Below are positions 52,493-61,016 of a stretch of DNA of 64,000 bases, in pieces. Positions within the stretch are counted from its first letter, which is position 1. Each line of letters starts with the position of its first letter. The position numbers were made by a program, and so were the translations under genes. The DNA is taken from positions 4,107,001-4,171,000 of the forward strand of contig NZ_CP025113.1 of NCBI RefSeq assembly GCF_002831585.1, read 5' to 3'. Under the pieces are notes generated by a model, which made no database searches, was not told the DNA's origin, and was given only the letters and a program-made list of their open reading frames with translations. Origin of the DNA: Bradyrhizobium sp. SK17 (GTDB taxonomy: Bacteria; Pseudomonadota; Alphaproteobacteria; Rhizobiales; Xanthobacteraceae).

Positions 52493-52663
52493 TTCCTCCC
52501 TAAGCCCTTTATTTGGCTGCGCTATTCTGCCGCAGCGCTGACCTGCTCAATTACCAAAGTTTAATTCCGCAGCCAGCGCGCCGTAAGGCTGATGACCCCA
52601 TGTTCAGACGCATCAGGTGCTCGCCCCCGCACCGACTGATTCTGGCCCTGGAGATTCCTGCAC
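52493..52663. promoter_or_regulatory. intergenic region upstream of degP
   Basis: About 170 bases between ccmH and degP, with no supportable gene. CCAAAGTTTAATTCC (52553-52567) is the A+T-richest part, and ACCCCATGTT near 52595 looks slightly like a heat-shock -10 element, but no matching -35 is seen. Confidence 0.35.
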
Positions 52664-54247
52664 ATGACCGACCGTCCCGACCTCTCGTCCCTTCCGTCCT
52701 ATAAGGCGCCGAAGCGCTCGCTGTTTTCCGCCCGCAAGTTTGCGCTGATGGCGTCGGTCGTGGCCGGCCTCGGCGCCGCCACCTATGCCTTCAGCCCCTC
52801 GCACAATCCCGCCGACCTGTTCACCACGCCTGCGCATGCGCAGGTCAACAACGAGGTCAAGAAGGTCCAGCAGCCGGTCGGGTTTGCCGACATCGTCGAG
52901 CGGGTCAAGCCGTCGGTGATCTCGGTCAAGGTCAACATTCGCGAGAAGGTCGCGAAGGACGACAGCGGCAACGACGATTCGCCGTTCCAGCCGGGTTCGC
53001 CGATGGAGCGCTTCTTCCGCCGCTTCGGCGGTCCGGATGGTCTGCCCCCGGGCCTGCGCGGTGGACCGCGTGGCGGTGGCGTGGTGACGGGCCAGGGCTC
53101 CGGCTTCTTCATCTCGGCTGACGGCTATGCCGTGACCAACAATCACGTGGTCGATGGCGCCGACAAGGTCGAGGTCACCACCGACGACGGCAAGACCTAT
53201 TCCGCCAAGGTGATCGGCACTGATCCGCGCACCGATCTCGCGCTGATCAAGGTCGAGGGCGGTTCCAACTTCCAGTTCGCCAAGCTGTCCGACACCAAGC
53301 CGCGGATCGGCGACTGGGTGCTGGCGGTCGGCAACCCGTTCGGCCTCGGCGGCACCGTGACCGCCGGCATCGTTTCGGCCTCCGGCCGCGACATCGGCAA
53401 CGGTCCGTATGACGACTTCATCCAGATCGATGCGCCCGTGAACAAGGGCAATTCGGGTGGCCCGGCGTTCGACGTCTCGGGCGAGGTGATGGGCGTCAAC
53501 ACCGCGATCTACTCGCCGTCCGGCGGCAGCGTCGGCATCGCGTTCTCGATTCCCGCCGCCACCGTCAAGAGCGTCGTCGCCCAGCTGAAGGACAAGGGCT
53601 CGGTCAGCCGCGGCTGGATCGGCGTCCAGATCCAGCCGGTGACCTCCGACATCGCCGACAGCCTCGGCATGAAGAAGGCCGAAGGCGCGCTGGTTGCCGA
53701 ACCGCAGGCCAATGGCCCCGCGGCCAAGGCCGGCATCGAGTCCGGTGACGTCATCACCGCGGTCAACGGCGAGCCGGTGAAGGATGCGCGCGAACTCGCC
53801 CGCACCATCGGCGGCCTCGCGCCCGGCAATGCCGTGAAGCTCAACGTGCTGCACAAGGGCCAGGACAAGACCGTCAACATCACGCTCGGTCAGTTGCCGA
53901 ACAGCCTGGAAGCCAAGGCAGACACCGACAACAGCGACAAGGGCAACTCGTCCCGTGGCACCGACGTGCCGAAACTGGGCCTCACCGTGGCGCCCGCCAA
54001 CAGTGTGGCCGGTGCCGGCAAGGAAGGCGTGGTCGTGACCGAAGTCGATCCCAAGAGTGCTGCCGCTGAGCGGGGCTTCAAGGAAGGCGACGTGATTCTC
54101 GAGGTCGCCGGCAAGTCGGTCGGCACTGCCGGTGAGGTGCGCGATGCAATCACCGCGGCGCGCAATGACAACAAGAACAGCGTTCTCATGCGCGTGAAGA
54201 GCGGCGGTTCGTCGCGCTTTGTGGCAGTGCCGCTGGCCAAGGGATAA
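52664..54247 (+). CDS. degP: DegP/HtrA-family periplasmic serine protease
   Basis: This 527-residue envelope protease/chaperone has a long N-terminal signal-anchor (KFALMASVVAGLGAATYAF). The trypsin-like domain has its triad at His161 (TNNHVVDG), Asp191 (RTDLAL) and Ser264 (GNSGGPAF). Residues about 125-145 are Gly/Arg-rich. Two PDZ domains follow: one around GWIGVQIQPVTSDIADSLG, and a second (GLTVAPANS) preceded by an acidic Ser/Gly linker. It lies upstream of a two-component pair. Confidence 0.95.
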   Translation: MTDRPDLSSLPSYKAPKRSLFSARKFALMASVVAGLGAATYAFSPSHNPADLFTTPAHAQVNNEVKKVQQPVGFADIVERVKPSVISVKVNIREKVAKDDSGNDDSPFQPGSPMERFFRRFGGPDGLPPGLRGGPRGGGVVTGQGSGFFISADGYAVTNNHVVDGADKVEVTTDDGKTYSAKVIGTDPRTDLALIKVEGGSNFQFAKLSDTKPRIGDWVLAVGNPFGLGGTVTAGIVSASGRDIGNGPYDDFIQIDAPVNKGNSGGPAFDVSGEVMGVNTAIYSPSGGSVGIAFSIPAATVKSVVAQLKDKGSVSRGWIGVQIQPVTSDIADSLGMKKAEGALVAEPQANGPAAKAGIESGDVITAVNGEPVKDARELARTIGGLAPGNAVKLNVLHKGQDKTVNITLGQLPNSLEAKADTDNSDKGNSSRGTDVPKLGLTVAPANSVAGAGKEGVVVTEVDPKSAAAERGFKEGDVILEVAGKSVGTAGEVRDAITAARNDNKNSVLMRVKSGGSSRFVAVPLAKG

Positions 54248-54547
54248 CTATCTATGAGTTGGGAAGCGTCGCCGGCATCAGTCGCCCCCGCCGACGGCGC
54301 TTTCCGGGGGCGGGCCCCTTGCTCGCTCCCTATGTTGCCTTTCGATGGAATATGCCCCCCTCCGTCGGAAGGTCTCAGGGCGGTGAGGTCCCCCAGCTTC
54401 ACCGCCCACTTTTTTCCTCCCCGCATGATCCGGAAGAGTGGCGACCGCTGTTCCGGTCGGATCATGCAGCCACAAGATTTCGAGATTACGCGCGGTCGTC
54501 TTGCATGTGCAGGCCGGCCGCGCCATGCTGAGAGAGGGCCAATTCCC
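54248..54547. promoter_or_regulatory. intergenic region upstream of second response regulator
   Basis: 300 bases with no supportable gene. A GC-rich hairpin (GCCCCCG at 54284 with CGGGGGC at 54305) lies soon after the degP stop and may end its transcript. GAGGG at 54534-54538 is nine bases before the GTG start of the next gene. The GCATGATC repeat at 54423-54467 is also here. Confidence 0.45.
54423..54467. repeat. palindromic repeat (GCATGATC family), copy 2
   Basis: Arms GCATGATC and GATCATGC enclose CGGAA/TTCCG with a small bulge. The outer arms match the element at 22776-22820 exactly; the centre has diverged. It is a dispersed REP-like unit. Confidence 0.7.
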
Positions 54548-55249
54548 GTGACCGCAACCGCTCCGCAAATGCGCATCCTGATCATCGAAGACGACCGCGA
54601 GTCCGCCGACTATCTGGTCAAGGCATTCCGTGAAGTCGGCTACATCGCCGATCTCGCCTCCGACGGCGAGGAAGGTCTGTCGATGGCCGAGACCGGCGAC
54701 TACGACGTGCTGGTCGTGGACCGCATGCTGCCGAAGCGTGATGGCCTGTCGCTGATCGGCAGCCTGCGCGACAAGGGCAACCGGACGCCGGTCCTGATCC
54801 TTTCGGCGCTCGGCCAGGTCGATGACCGCATCAAGGGCCTGCGTGCCGGCGGCGACGACTATCTGCCGAAGCCCTATTCGTTCGCCGAGCTGCTGGCGCG
54901 CGTCGAGGTGCTGTCGCGGCGCAATGTCGGCCCGGCGGAGGAGACCACCTACAAGGTCGGCGATCTCGAGCTCGATCGCCTGTCGCATCGCGTCGCCCGC
55001 GGCAAGGACGAGCTGACCCTGCAGCCGCGCGAATTCCGGCTGCTCGAATATCTGATGAAGCACGCAGGCCAGGTGGTGACGCGCACCATGCTGCTCGAGA
55101 ACGTCTGGGATTATCATTTCGATCCGCAGACCAACGTCATCGACGTTCACATCTCCCGGCTGCGATCCAAGATCGACAAGGGGTTCGAGCGCCCGCTGCT
55201 GCATACGATTCGCGGCGCGGGGTACATGATCCGCGACGGCATCAGGTAG
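54548..55249 (+). CDS. OmpR-family response regulator
   Basis: This 233-residue regulator has a receiver domain with LIIEDDRESAD and phosphoacceptor Asp58 (VLVVDRMLPKRDG), and Lys in YLPKPYS. The winged helix has LTLQPREFRLLEYLMKHAGQVV and NVIDVHISRLRSKIDKG. GTG 54548 is supported by GAGGG nine bases upstream; ATG 54569 would remove seven residues. The kinase starts 3 bases after its stop. Confidence 0.93.
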   Translation: MTATAPQMRILIIEDDRESADYLVKAFREVGYIADLASDGEEGLSMAETGDYDVLVVDRMLPKRDGLSLIGSLRDKGNRTPVLILSALGQVDDRIKGLRAGGDDYLPKPYSFAELLARVEVLSRRNVGPAEETTYKVGDLELDRLSHRVARGKDELTLQPREFRLLEYLMKHAGQVVTRTMLLENVWDYHFDPQTNVIDVHISRLRSKIDKGFERPLLHTIRGAGYMIRDGIR

Positions 55250-55252
55250 ATC

Positions 55253-56707
55253 GTGACGGCCTTCGGCAAACTGATCCGCACCACGGCGTTTCGGCTGACG
55301 CTGGTGTATCTGTTCCTGTTCGCGCTGTTCGCCGCCTCGTTGCTAGCCTATTTCGCCTGGAACACGCGTCGGCTGATCACCGAGCAGATCACGGTGACGG
55401 TCAACGCCGAGGTCAACGAGATCACCGACATCTACAACCGCCGCGGGCTGCGCGGCCTGCTCAACAGCATGGGCTATCGCGCGCTGCGGCCGGGCGCCAA
55501 CCTCTATCTCCTGACGGCGCCGAACGGGCAGGCGCTGGCCGGCAATGTCGGCTCGCTGGCGCCGGGCGTGATGAGCGTCCAGGGCTGGACCGAGACCGCC
55601 TATCGGAGGATCGACGACCAGGACAAGACCGACCATCGCGCGCTGGTGCGGGTCACCCAGATGGAGAACGGCTTCCGTCTCCTGGTCGGACGCGATCTCG
55701 AGGAGCGGCGGCGGCTGTTCGGCATCGTCGCCAAGGCCGCACAATGGTCGATTCTGGTCGTCATCGTGCTCGGCCTCGGCGGCGGCATCTTCGTCGCGCG
55801 CCGCGTGCTGCACCGGATCGATGCCATGACCGGCACCACCAAGCGCATCATGGCCGGCGATCTCACGGGCCGGCTGCCGGTCGGCCGCAGCGGCGACGAG
55901 CTCGACCGCCTGGCGGAAAATCTCAATGCCATGCTGGAGCGCATCGAGGCGCTGATGACCGGGCTGAAGGAGGTCTCCGACAATATCGCCCATGATCTCA
56001 AGACGCCGCTGACGCGGCTGCGCAATCGCGCCGAGGAGGCGCTGGCGCGGTCCGGCTGCGAGGCCGACTATCGCGCGGCGCTGGAGCGGACGATTGAGGA
56101 GTCCGACGGGCTGATCCGCACCTTCAACGCGCTGCTGATGATCGCGCGCGCCGAGTCCGGCCAGGCGCGCGGCAACATGGACGATTTCGACGGCGCCGAC
56201 GTCGCCAACGGCATCCACGAGCTGTACGAGCCGCTGGCCGAGGACGACGGCATGACGTTGCAGGTGAAGACCGAGCCGGCGCCGATCCACGGCAACCGCG
56301 AATTGATCAGCCAGGCGGTCGCCAACCTGGTCGAGAACGCCGTCAAATATGGCAAGCCCGGCTCGGGTGTCGAGCCGCTGAAGGCCGATGCGCGGGAGAT
56401 CCTGATCGAGGCGCGGCGCGAGGGCGATCAGGTGCTGCTCAGCGTCACCGACCATGGCCCCGGCATCCCCGAGAGCGACCGCAAGCACGCGGTGGAGCGC
56501 TTCGTCCGGCTGGAGGCGAGCCGCACCTTACCCGGTTCCGGTCTCGGCCTCAGCCTGGCCTCGGCGGTCGCCACGCTCCATGGCGGCGAGCTGCGGCTCG
56601 GTGATGCCCATCCAGGGCTGGTGGCGACCCTGGTGCTACCCGCCCGGGTCGGCGGCAGTGACAGGCTTGCGGCTCAAACGCAGGATGTGCCACAGAAGGC
56701 GGCATGA
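55253..56707 (+). CDS. HAMP-domain sensor histidine kinase
   Basis: This 484-residue kinase has transmembrane helices near 15-35 and 165-182, a HAMP domain (RRVLHRIDAMTGTTKRIMAGDLTGRL), an H-box NIAHDLKTPLTRLR with His247, an N-box NLVENAVKYG, and G-boxes DHGPGIPE and GSGLGLSL. It starts with GTG 55253, directly after the regulator. Its stop overlaps glnE by four bases (ATGA), so the kinase and glnE are probably coupled. Confidence 0.92.
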   Translation: MTAFGKLIRTTAFRLTLVYLFLFALFAASLLAYFAWNTRRLITEQITVTVNAEVNEITDIYNRRGLRGLLNSMGYRALRPGANLYLLTAPNGQALAGNVGSLAPGVMSVQGWTETAYRRIDDQDKTDHRALVRVTQMENGFRLLVGRDLEERRRLFGIVAKAAQWSILVVIVLGLGGGIFVARRVLHRIDAMTGTTKRIMAGDLTGRLPVGRSGDELDRLAENLNAMLERIEALMTGLKEVSDNIAHDLKTPLTRLRNRAEEALARSGCEADYRAALERTIEESDGLIRTFNALLMIARAESGQARGNMDDFDGADVANGIHELYEPLAEDDGMTLQVKTEPAPIHGNRELISQAVANLVENAVKYGKPGSGVEPLKADAREILIEARREGDQVLLSVTDHGPGIPESDRKHAVERFVRLEASRTLPGSGLGLSLASAVATLHGGELRLGDAHPGLVATLVLPARVGGSDRLAAQTQDVPQKAA

Positions 56708-59661
56708 ATGCCGCCGCGCCGGGAAACGCGGGTCGACATTGTCTGGCCGCGCGGTTCGCGGACGGACCGCATGTCGCCGCGCCCAACTCCGCCGATCAAC
56801 GCCTGACGGACTGGTTCGCCGAGCTCGAGCCGGCGCAATCGGCCGCGCTCGAGGCGCTGCTCGGCCATCCCTTCGCGCGGGACATTCTGCGCGGCATCGC
56901 CGAATACTCGCCCTATCTGTTCGAGCTCGCGCGCGCCGATGCCGCGCGGCTGATCCGGATCCTGTCGTGCGACCCGGAGCCGCATCTGGCGAGCCTGATC
57001 GAGACGACCTCGCGCGAGGTGCTCGCCGCCGGCAGCGAGGCCGAGGTGATGGTTCTGCTCCGCCGCATGAAGGCGGAGGCGGCGCTGATGATCGCTCTGT
57101 GCGACATCGGCGGCGTCTGGCCGGTGATGCGGGTGACCGCGGCGCTGACCGACATCGCGGTCAATTCGGTGCAATTGGCGCTGCGCTATCTGTTCCGCCA
57201 GGAGGTCGCGCGCGGCCGGATGACCGCCGCCGATCCCGAGCATCCCGAGGTCGGCTCCGGCCTGATCGTGCTCGCGATGGGCAAGATGGGTGCGGGCGAG
57301 CTGAACTATTCCAGCGATATCGATCTGATCGTGTTCTTCGATCGCACCGTCACGTCGCTCGCCGAGGACATCGAGCCGCAGCCGTTCTTCGTGCGCGTCA
57401 CCCAGGCGATGGCGCGGATGCTGCAACAGCGCTCGGGCGAAGGCTATGTGTTCCGGGTCGATCTGAGGCTGCGCCCGGACCCGGCCTCGACCCAGGTCGC
57501 GATCTCGACCGACGCGGCGTTGCATTATTACGAGCGCGAGGGGCGCACCTGGGAGCGCGCTGCGATGATCAAGGCGCGGCCCTGCGCCGGCGATCCAAAG
57601 GCCGGTGACGCGCTGATCGGCGAGCTCGCGCCCTTCGTCTGGCGCAAGCATCTCGACTTCGCGGCGCTGGCCGACGTCCACGACATGAAGCGGCAGATGC
57701 AGACCTATCGCGGCCAGAGCGAGATCTCGGTCGAGGGCCACAACGTCAAGGTCGGGCGCGGCGGCATCCGCGAGATCGAGTTCTTCGCCCAGACCCAGCA
57801 GCTGATCGCCGGCGGCCGCCATCCCGAGCTGCGGGTGCGGCCGACGCTGGAGGCGCTCAACGTGCTCGCCGACAGCAACTGGATCACCCTCGAGGCACGC
57901 GACGAGCTGACGATTGCCTACGAATTCCTGCGCCGGGTCGAGCATCGGTTGCAGATGATCGCCGACGAGCAGACCCATTCGCTGCCGGAAGCGCCCGAGG
58001 AGGTCGAGCGGTTCGCGCATTTCTTCGGCTACGAGAATCGCGAGGCTTTCGCCGGCGATCTGCTCCGTCAGCTCAAGATCGTGCAGAACCACTACGGCAA
58101 GCTGTTCGAGGGCGACGATCCGACCGGCACGGCCAGGCTGCCGGATGTCGATTACGGCGCCGGGCCCGAGGACGGCCGCCTGATCGAACATCTCGCTCAA
58201 CTCGGCTTCAAGAAGCCCGTTGCGGTGGCCGGCACTGTGCAGCAGTGGATCGCGGGCGATTATCGCGCGCTACGCGTCGAGGCGACGCGGGCGGCGTTCC
58301 TCGAATTCATTCCCGGCCTGATCGACGGCCTCGCGCATGCCGAGGAGCCGGACGACGCGGTGGCGGCATTCGACCGTTTCCTCGGCGCGTTGCAGCGGGG
58401 CGGGCGGCTGATCTCGCTGCTCAGCCAGAACCGAGATTTCGTCGCGCTGGTGGCGCTGATCCTCGGAGCCGCACCACGGCTCGGCGACATGCTGGCGCGG
58501 CAGCCGCAAATCATGGACGGCCTGGTCGATCCGCGTTTCTTCGGCGCGATGCCGGACAAGAAGGAATTGTCCGAGCGCCTCGCCACCACGTTGCAGGATG
58601 CGTCTTCCTACGAGGACTTCCTCGATCGTCTGAGACTGTTCGGCCAGGAGAGCTTGTTCCTGATCGGCACGCGGATCCTGTCCGGCACGGTGTCGGCGCA
58701 GCACGCCAGCACCGCCTTTGCCGATGTCGCGGAGGGTATCGTGCACACCGTGCACGGCCTCGTCACCGACCAGTTCGCCGCGCAGTACGGCCGGATCAAG
58801 GGGCAGGAGACCGCGATCCTGGCGATGGGCCGGCTCGGCAGCCGCGAGATGACGGCGTCGTCCGATCTCGATTTGATCACGCTCTACGATTTCGACAGCG
58901 AGGCGCCGGACTCCGACGGCGAGCGCTCGCTGCACGGCGCGCAGTATTTTGCCCGCTTCACCCAGCGCCTGATCAGCGCCTTCACGACCCGGACCAATTA
59001 CGGCGTGCTCTATGAGGTCGATATGCGGCTGCGCCCGTCCGGCCGTGCGGGCCCGGTCGCCTCGCGGATCGACGCGTTCTCGGACTACCAGGAGCGCGAG
59101 GCCTGGACCTGGGAGCACATGGCGCTGACGCGTGCCCGCGTGATCTCGTCGTCGCCTGAATTCCGCGAGAGGATCGAGGCGATCATCCGCAGCGTCCTGA
59201 CCCGGCCGCGCGATGCGGCGTCGACCGCGGCCGACGTCGCCGACATGCGGCGCGCCATCGCGCTGGAGAAGGGCGAGGACGACGTCTGGGACCTCAAGCT
59301 CGCCGCCGGTGGGCTCGTCGACATCGACTTCATCGCCCAGTATCTGCAACTCGCGCACGCATCAGCGAAGCCGGAGATCCTCAGCGTCTCGACCTTGCAG
59401 GTGCTCGATCATGCCGCCAAGCTCGGTCTGCTCGGCCAGTCCGAGGCCGAGATCCTGCGCTCGGCGGCGCGGCTCTATCATGATCTGACGCAGATCCTGC
59501 GGCTCTGCGTCAGCGGCAAGTTCAATCCCGAGACGGCGGGCGAGGATCTGCTGCGCGTGATGGCGCGAGCCGGCGACACGCCGGATTTCTCCGCGCTCGA
59601 AGCGCGCCTGCGCGAGACCCAGAGCGAGGTGCGCCGCGTCTTCAACGCGATCGTCGGTTAG
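56704..59661 (+). CDS. glnE: glutamine synthetase adenylyltransferase/adenylyl-removing enzyme
   Basis: This 985-residue bifunctional enzyme adds or removes AMP on glutamine synthetase in response to PII and glutamine. It has two nucleotidyltransferase halves: GKMGAGELNYSSDIDLIVFF near 195-215 and MGRLGSREMTASSDLDLITLY near 708-728, each with the paired aspartates. RVDLRLRPDP and EVDMRLRPSG complete the two sites. The length fits the family. Confidence 0.97.
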   Translation: MNAAAPGNAGRHCLAARFADGPHVAAPNSADQRLTDWFAELEPAQSAALEALLGHPFARDILRGIAEYSPYLFELARADAARLIRILSCDPEPHLASLIETTSREVLAAGSEAEVMVLLRRMKAEAALMIALCDIGGVWPVMRVTAALTDIAVNSVQLALRYLFRQEVARGRMTAADPEHPEVGSGLIVLAMGKMGAGELNYSSDIDLIVFFDRTVTSLAEDIEPQPFFVRVTQAMARMLQQRSGEGYVFRVDLRLRPDPASTQVAISTDAALHYYEREGRTWERAAMIKARPCAGDPKAGDALIGELAPFVWRKHLDFAALADVHDMKRQMQTYRGQSEISVEGHNVKVGRGGIREIEFFAQTQQLIAGGRHPELRVRPTLEALNVLADSNWITLEARDELTIAYEFLRRVEHRLQMIADEQTHSLPEAPEEVERFAHFFGYENREAFAGDLLRQLKIVQNHYGKLFEGDDPTGTARLPDVDYGAGPEDGRLIEHLAQLGFKKPVAVAGTVQQWIAGDYRALRVEATRAAFLEFIPGLIDGLAHAEEPDDAVAAFDRFLGALQRGGRLISLLSQNRDFVALVALILGAAPRLGDMLARQPQIMDGLVDPRFFGAMPDKKELSERLATTLQDASSYEDFLDRLRLFGQESLFLIGTRILSGTVSAQHASTAFADVAEGIVHTVHGLVTDQFAAQYGRIKGQETAILAMGRLGSREMTASSDLDLITLYDFDSEAPDSDGERSLHGAQYFARFTQRLISAFTTRTNYGVLYEVDMRLRPSGRAGPVASRIDAFSDYQEREAWTWEHMALTRARVISSSPEFRERIEAIIRSVLTRPRDAASTAADVADMRRAIALEKGEDDVWDLKLAAGGLVDIDFIAQYLQLAHASAKPEILSVSTLQVLDHAAKLGLLGQSEAEILRSAARLYHDLTQILRLCVSGKFNPETAGEDLLRVMARAGDTPDFSALEARLRETQSEVRRVFNAIVG

Positions 59662-59748
59662 GGAAGCGCGTAGGGTAGGTTAGCGACTTGTCCGCCGTAA
59701 CTCAACGAGCGAAGACGGAAGCGCTAACCCGCCCTGCGATCTCAATCC

Positions 59749-59851
59749 CGTCATCCTGAGGAGCGCGTAGCGCGTCTCGAAGGATGCACGGCCACCGGCC
59801 GGGCCGTCGACCCTTCGAGACGCGCGCAAGAGTGCGCTCCTCAGGGTGACG
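59749..59851. repeat. nested palindromic repeat (~100 bp)
   Basis: The outer arms contain CCTGAGGAGCGC and GCGCTCCTCAGG. The inner arms CGTCTCGAAGG and CCTTCGAGACG surround a GC-rich centre, with one loop base mismatched on each side. This is a dispersed-type element from general knowledge of Bradyrhizobium genomes. Confidence 0.7.
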
Positions 59852-59870
59852 GTGATAGAGCAGCGCGTAG

Positions 59871-59896
59871 GGTGGGCAAAGCGAAGCGTGCCCACC
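59871..59896. repeat. short palindromic repeat GGTGGGCA/TGCCCACC
   Basis: Perfect 8-bp arms flank a 10-base loop AAGCGAAGCG. A further TTTGCCCACC at 59941 could pair with the left arm instead. Confidence 0.7.
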
Positions 59897-59972
59897 GTTC
59901 CGAGCGGAACGCTTGAAGGTCGGCACGGCGCCAGCGCGCCTTTGCCCACCCCCTTATCGTTGCGCTGGCCGA

Positions 59973-60194
59973 CTACGCCTGCTGCTTCAGTTTCTGCAAG
60001 GCATCGCGGACGTCGGCGTCGAGGCCGGCGCCGCCGGCGTCGAGATGGGCGAAGATCTGCTTGCGCATCCGCGGGTCCCAGAACTTCCAGATGTGCTCGG
60101 AGATGCCCTGCACGGCGCGGTCGTGGCCCTGGCTGTGGAAGAACTTTCCGATCTGGTTCGCCATATAGACCAGCTTTTCAGGCGACGACGACAT
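59973..60194 (-). CDS. fdsD: formate dehydrogenase delta subunit
   Basis: This 73-residue protein matches FdsD: KLVYMANQIGKFFHSQGHDRAVQGISEHIWKFW and WDPRMRKQIFAHLDAGG. It is a small accessory subunit of the NAD-dependent molybdenum formate dehydrogenase. ATG 60194 is chosen because AAGGAG lies seven bases upstream and the family begins at KLVYMANQI. It overlaps fdhD by 17 bases. Confidence 0.9.
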   Translation of the reverse strand: MSSSPEKLVYMANQIGKFFHSQGHDRAVQGISEHIWKFWDPRMRKQIFAHLDAGGAGLDADVRDALQKLKQQA

Positions 60195-61014
60195 AGGCTG
60201 ACTCCTTGCCGGGTACCGCGCCGGTGACGCGGCCCGGGTGGGTAAAGATCTCAAATCCGTCCGCGCGGGCGATCGCGGCGAGCGTGATGCCGGCGGCATC
60301 CGCCATCCGGACCGCAAGCGCCGTCGGTGCCGACACCGCCGCGATCAGCGGCGCGCCGATCGCGGCAGTCTTCTGCACCATCTCGACCGAGACGCGGCTG
60401 GTCAGCAGCACGATGCCGTCGCTGGCAATGACCTTGTCGCGCGCCAGCGCGCCGGCGAGCTTGTCGAGCGCATTGTGGCGGCCGACATCCTCGCGCAGCG
60501 CCACGATGCCGCGCGTGGCGGTCCAGAACGCGGCGGCGTGCACGGCGCGGGTCTGATGGTTGATCTCTTGCAGCGGCGCGACCGCAGCCATCGCCGTCAT
60601 GATCTCGCGCGGCGTGAACACACGGCCCGCCGGCACCACGGCAGCCGGTCGGACCGCCTCGCTGATCGAGTCGATTCCGCACAGGCCGCAGCCGGTCGGG
60701 CCGGCGATGTTGCGCCGCCGCTCGGCGATCCGCTCGGCCTTGTCGGGCTTGAGCCACATCCGAAGCTCGATGCCATCATCGAGCTCGACGATATCGAGGG
60801 TCTCGATTTCGTCGGCCGATTGCACGATGCCTTCGCTCAGGCTGAAGCCGATGGCGAAATCGCTGAGGTCCTCGGGCGAGCCCATCATCACCGCGTAAGT
60901 GCCGCCATTGTAGGTCAGCGCCAGCGGCGTCTCTTCCGGGATCAGGCGCGCGCCGTCGCTGAAGACGCCGTCGCGCCAGACCTTCCGGATCGCCTTGTGG
61001 ACGGGCTCGCGCAT
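60178..61014 (-). CDS. fdhD: formate dehydrogenase accessory sulfurtransferase FdhD
   Basis: This 278-residue protein sulfurates the molybdenum cofactor before insertion into formate dehydrogenase. The sulfur-relay cysteines Cys109 and Cys112 lie in AGPTGCGLCGIDS. PLALTYNGGTYAVMM, RGIVALREDVGRHNALDKLAGAL and LLTSRVSVEMVQK are family blocks. It starts two bases after fdsA stops and overlaps fdsD, as in fdsGBACD operons. Confidence 0.95.
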   Translation of the reverse strand: MREPVHKAIRKVWRDGVFSDGARLIPEETPLALTYNGGTYAVMMGSPEDLSDFAIGFSLSEGIVQSADEIETLDIVELDDGIELRMWLKPDKAERIAERRRNIAGPTGCGLCGIDSISEAVRPAAVVPAGRVFTPREIMTAMAAVAPLQEINHQTRAVHAAAFWTATRGIVALREDVGRHNALDKLAGALARDKVIASDGIVLLTSRVSVEMVQKTAAIGAPLIAAVSAPTALAVRMADAAGITLAAIARADGFEIFTHPGRVTGAVPGKESAYVVVA

Positions 61015-61016
61015 CG

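Larger units (their letters stand above)
59662..59972. other. 311-base repeat-rich gap between glnE and fdsD
   Basis: No supportable gene. It is filled by two palindromic elements (59749-59851 and 59871-59896) and a small hairpin CGTTCC/GGAACG at 59896-59911. The convergent genes on either side make transcription termination here likely. Confidence 0.55.

Noticed and set aside
52595..52604. Heat-shock-type -10 element before degP
   Set aside because: No matching -35 element at the correct spacing.
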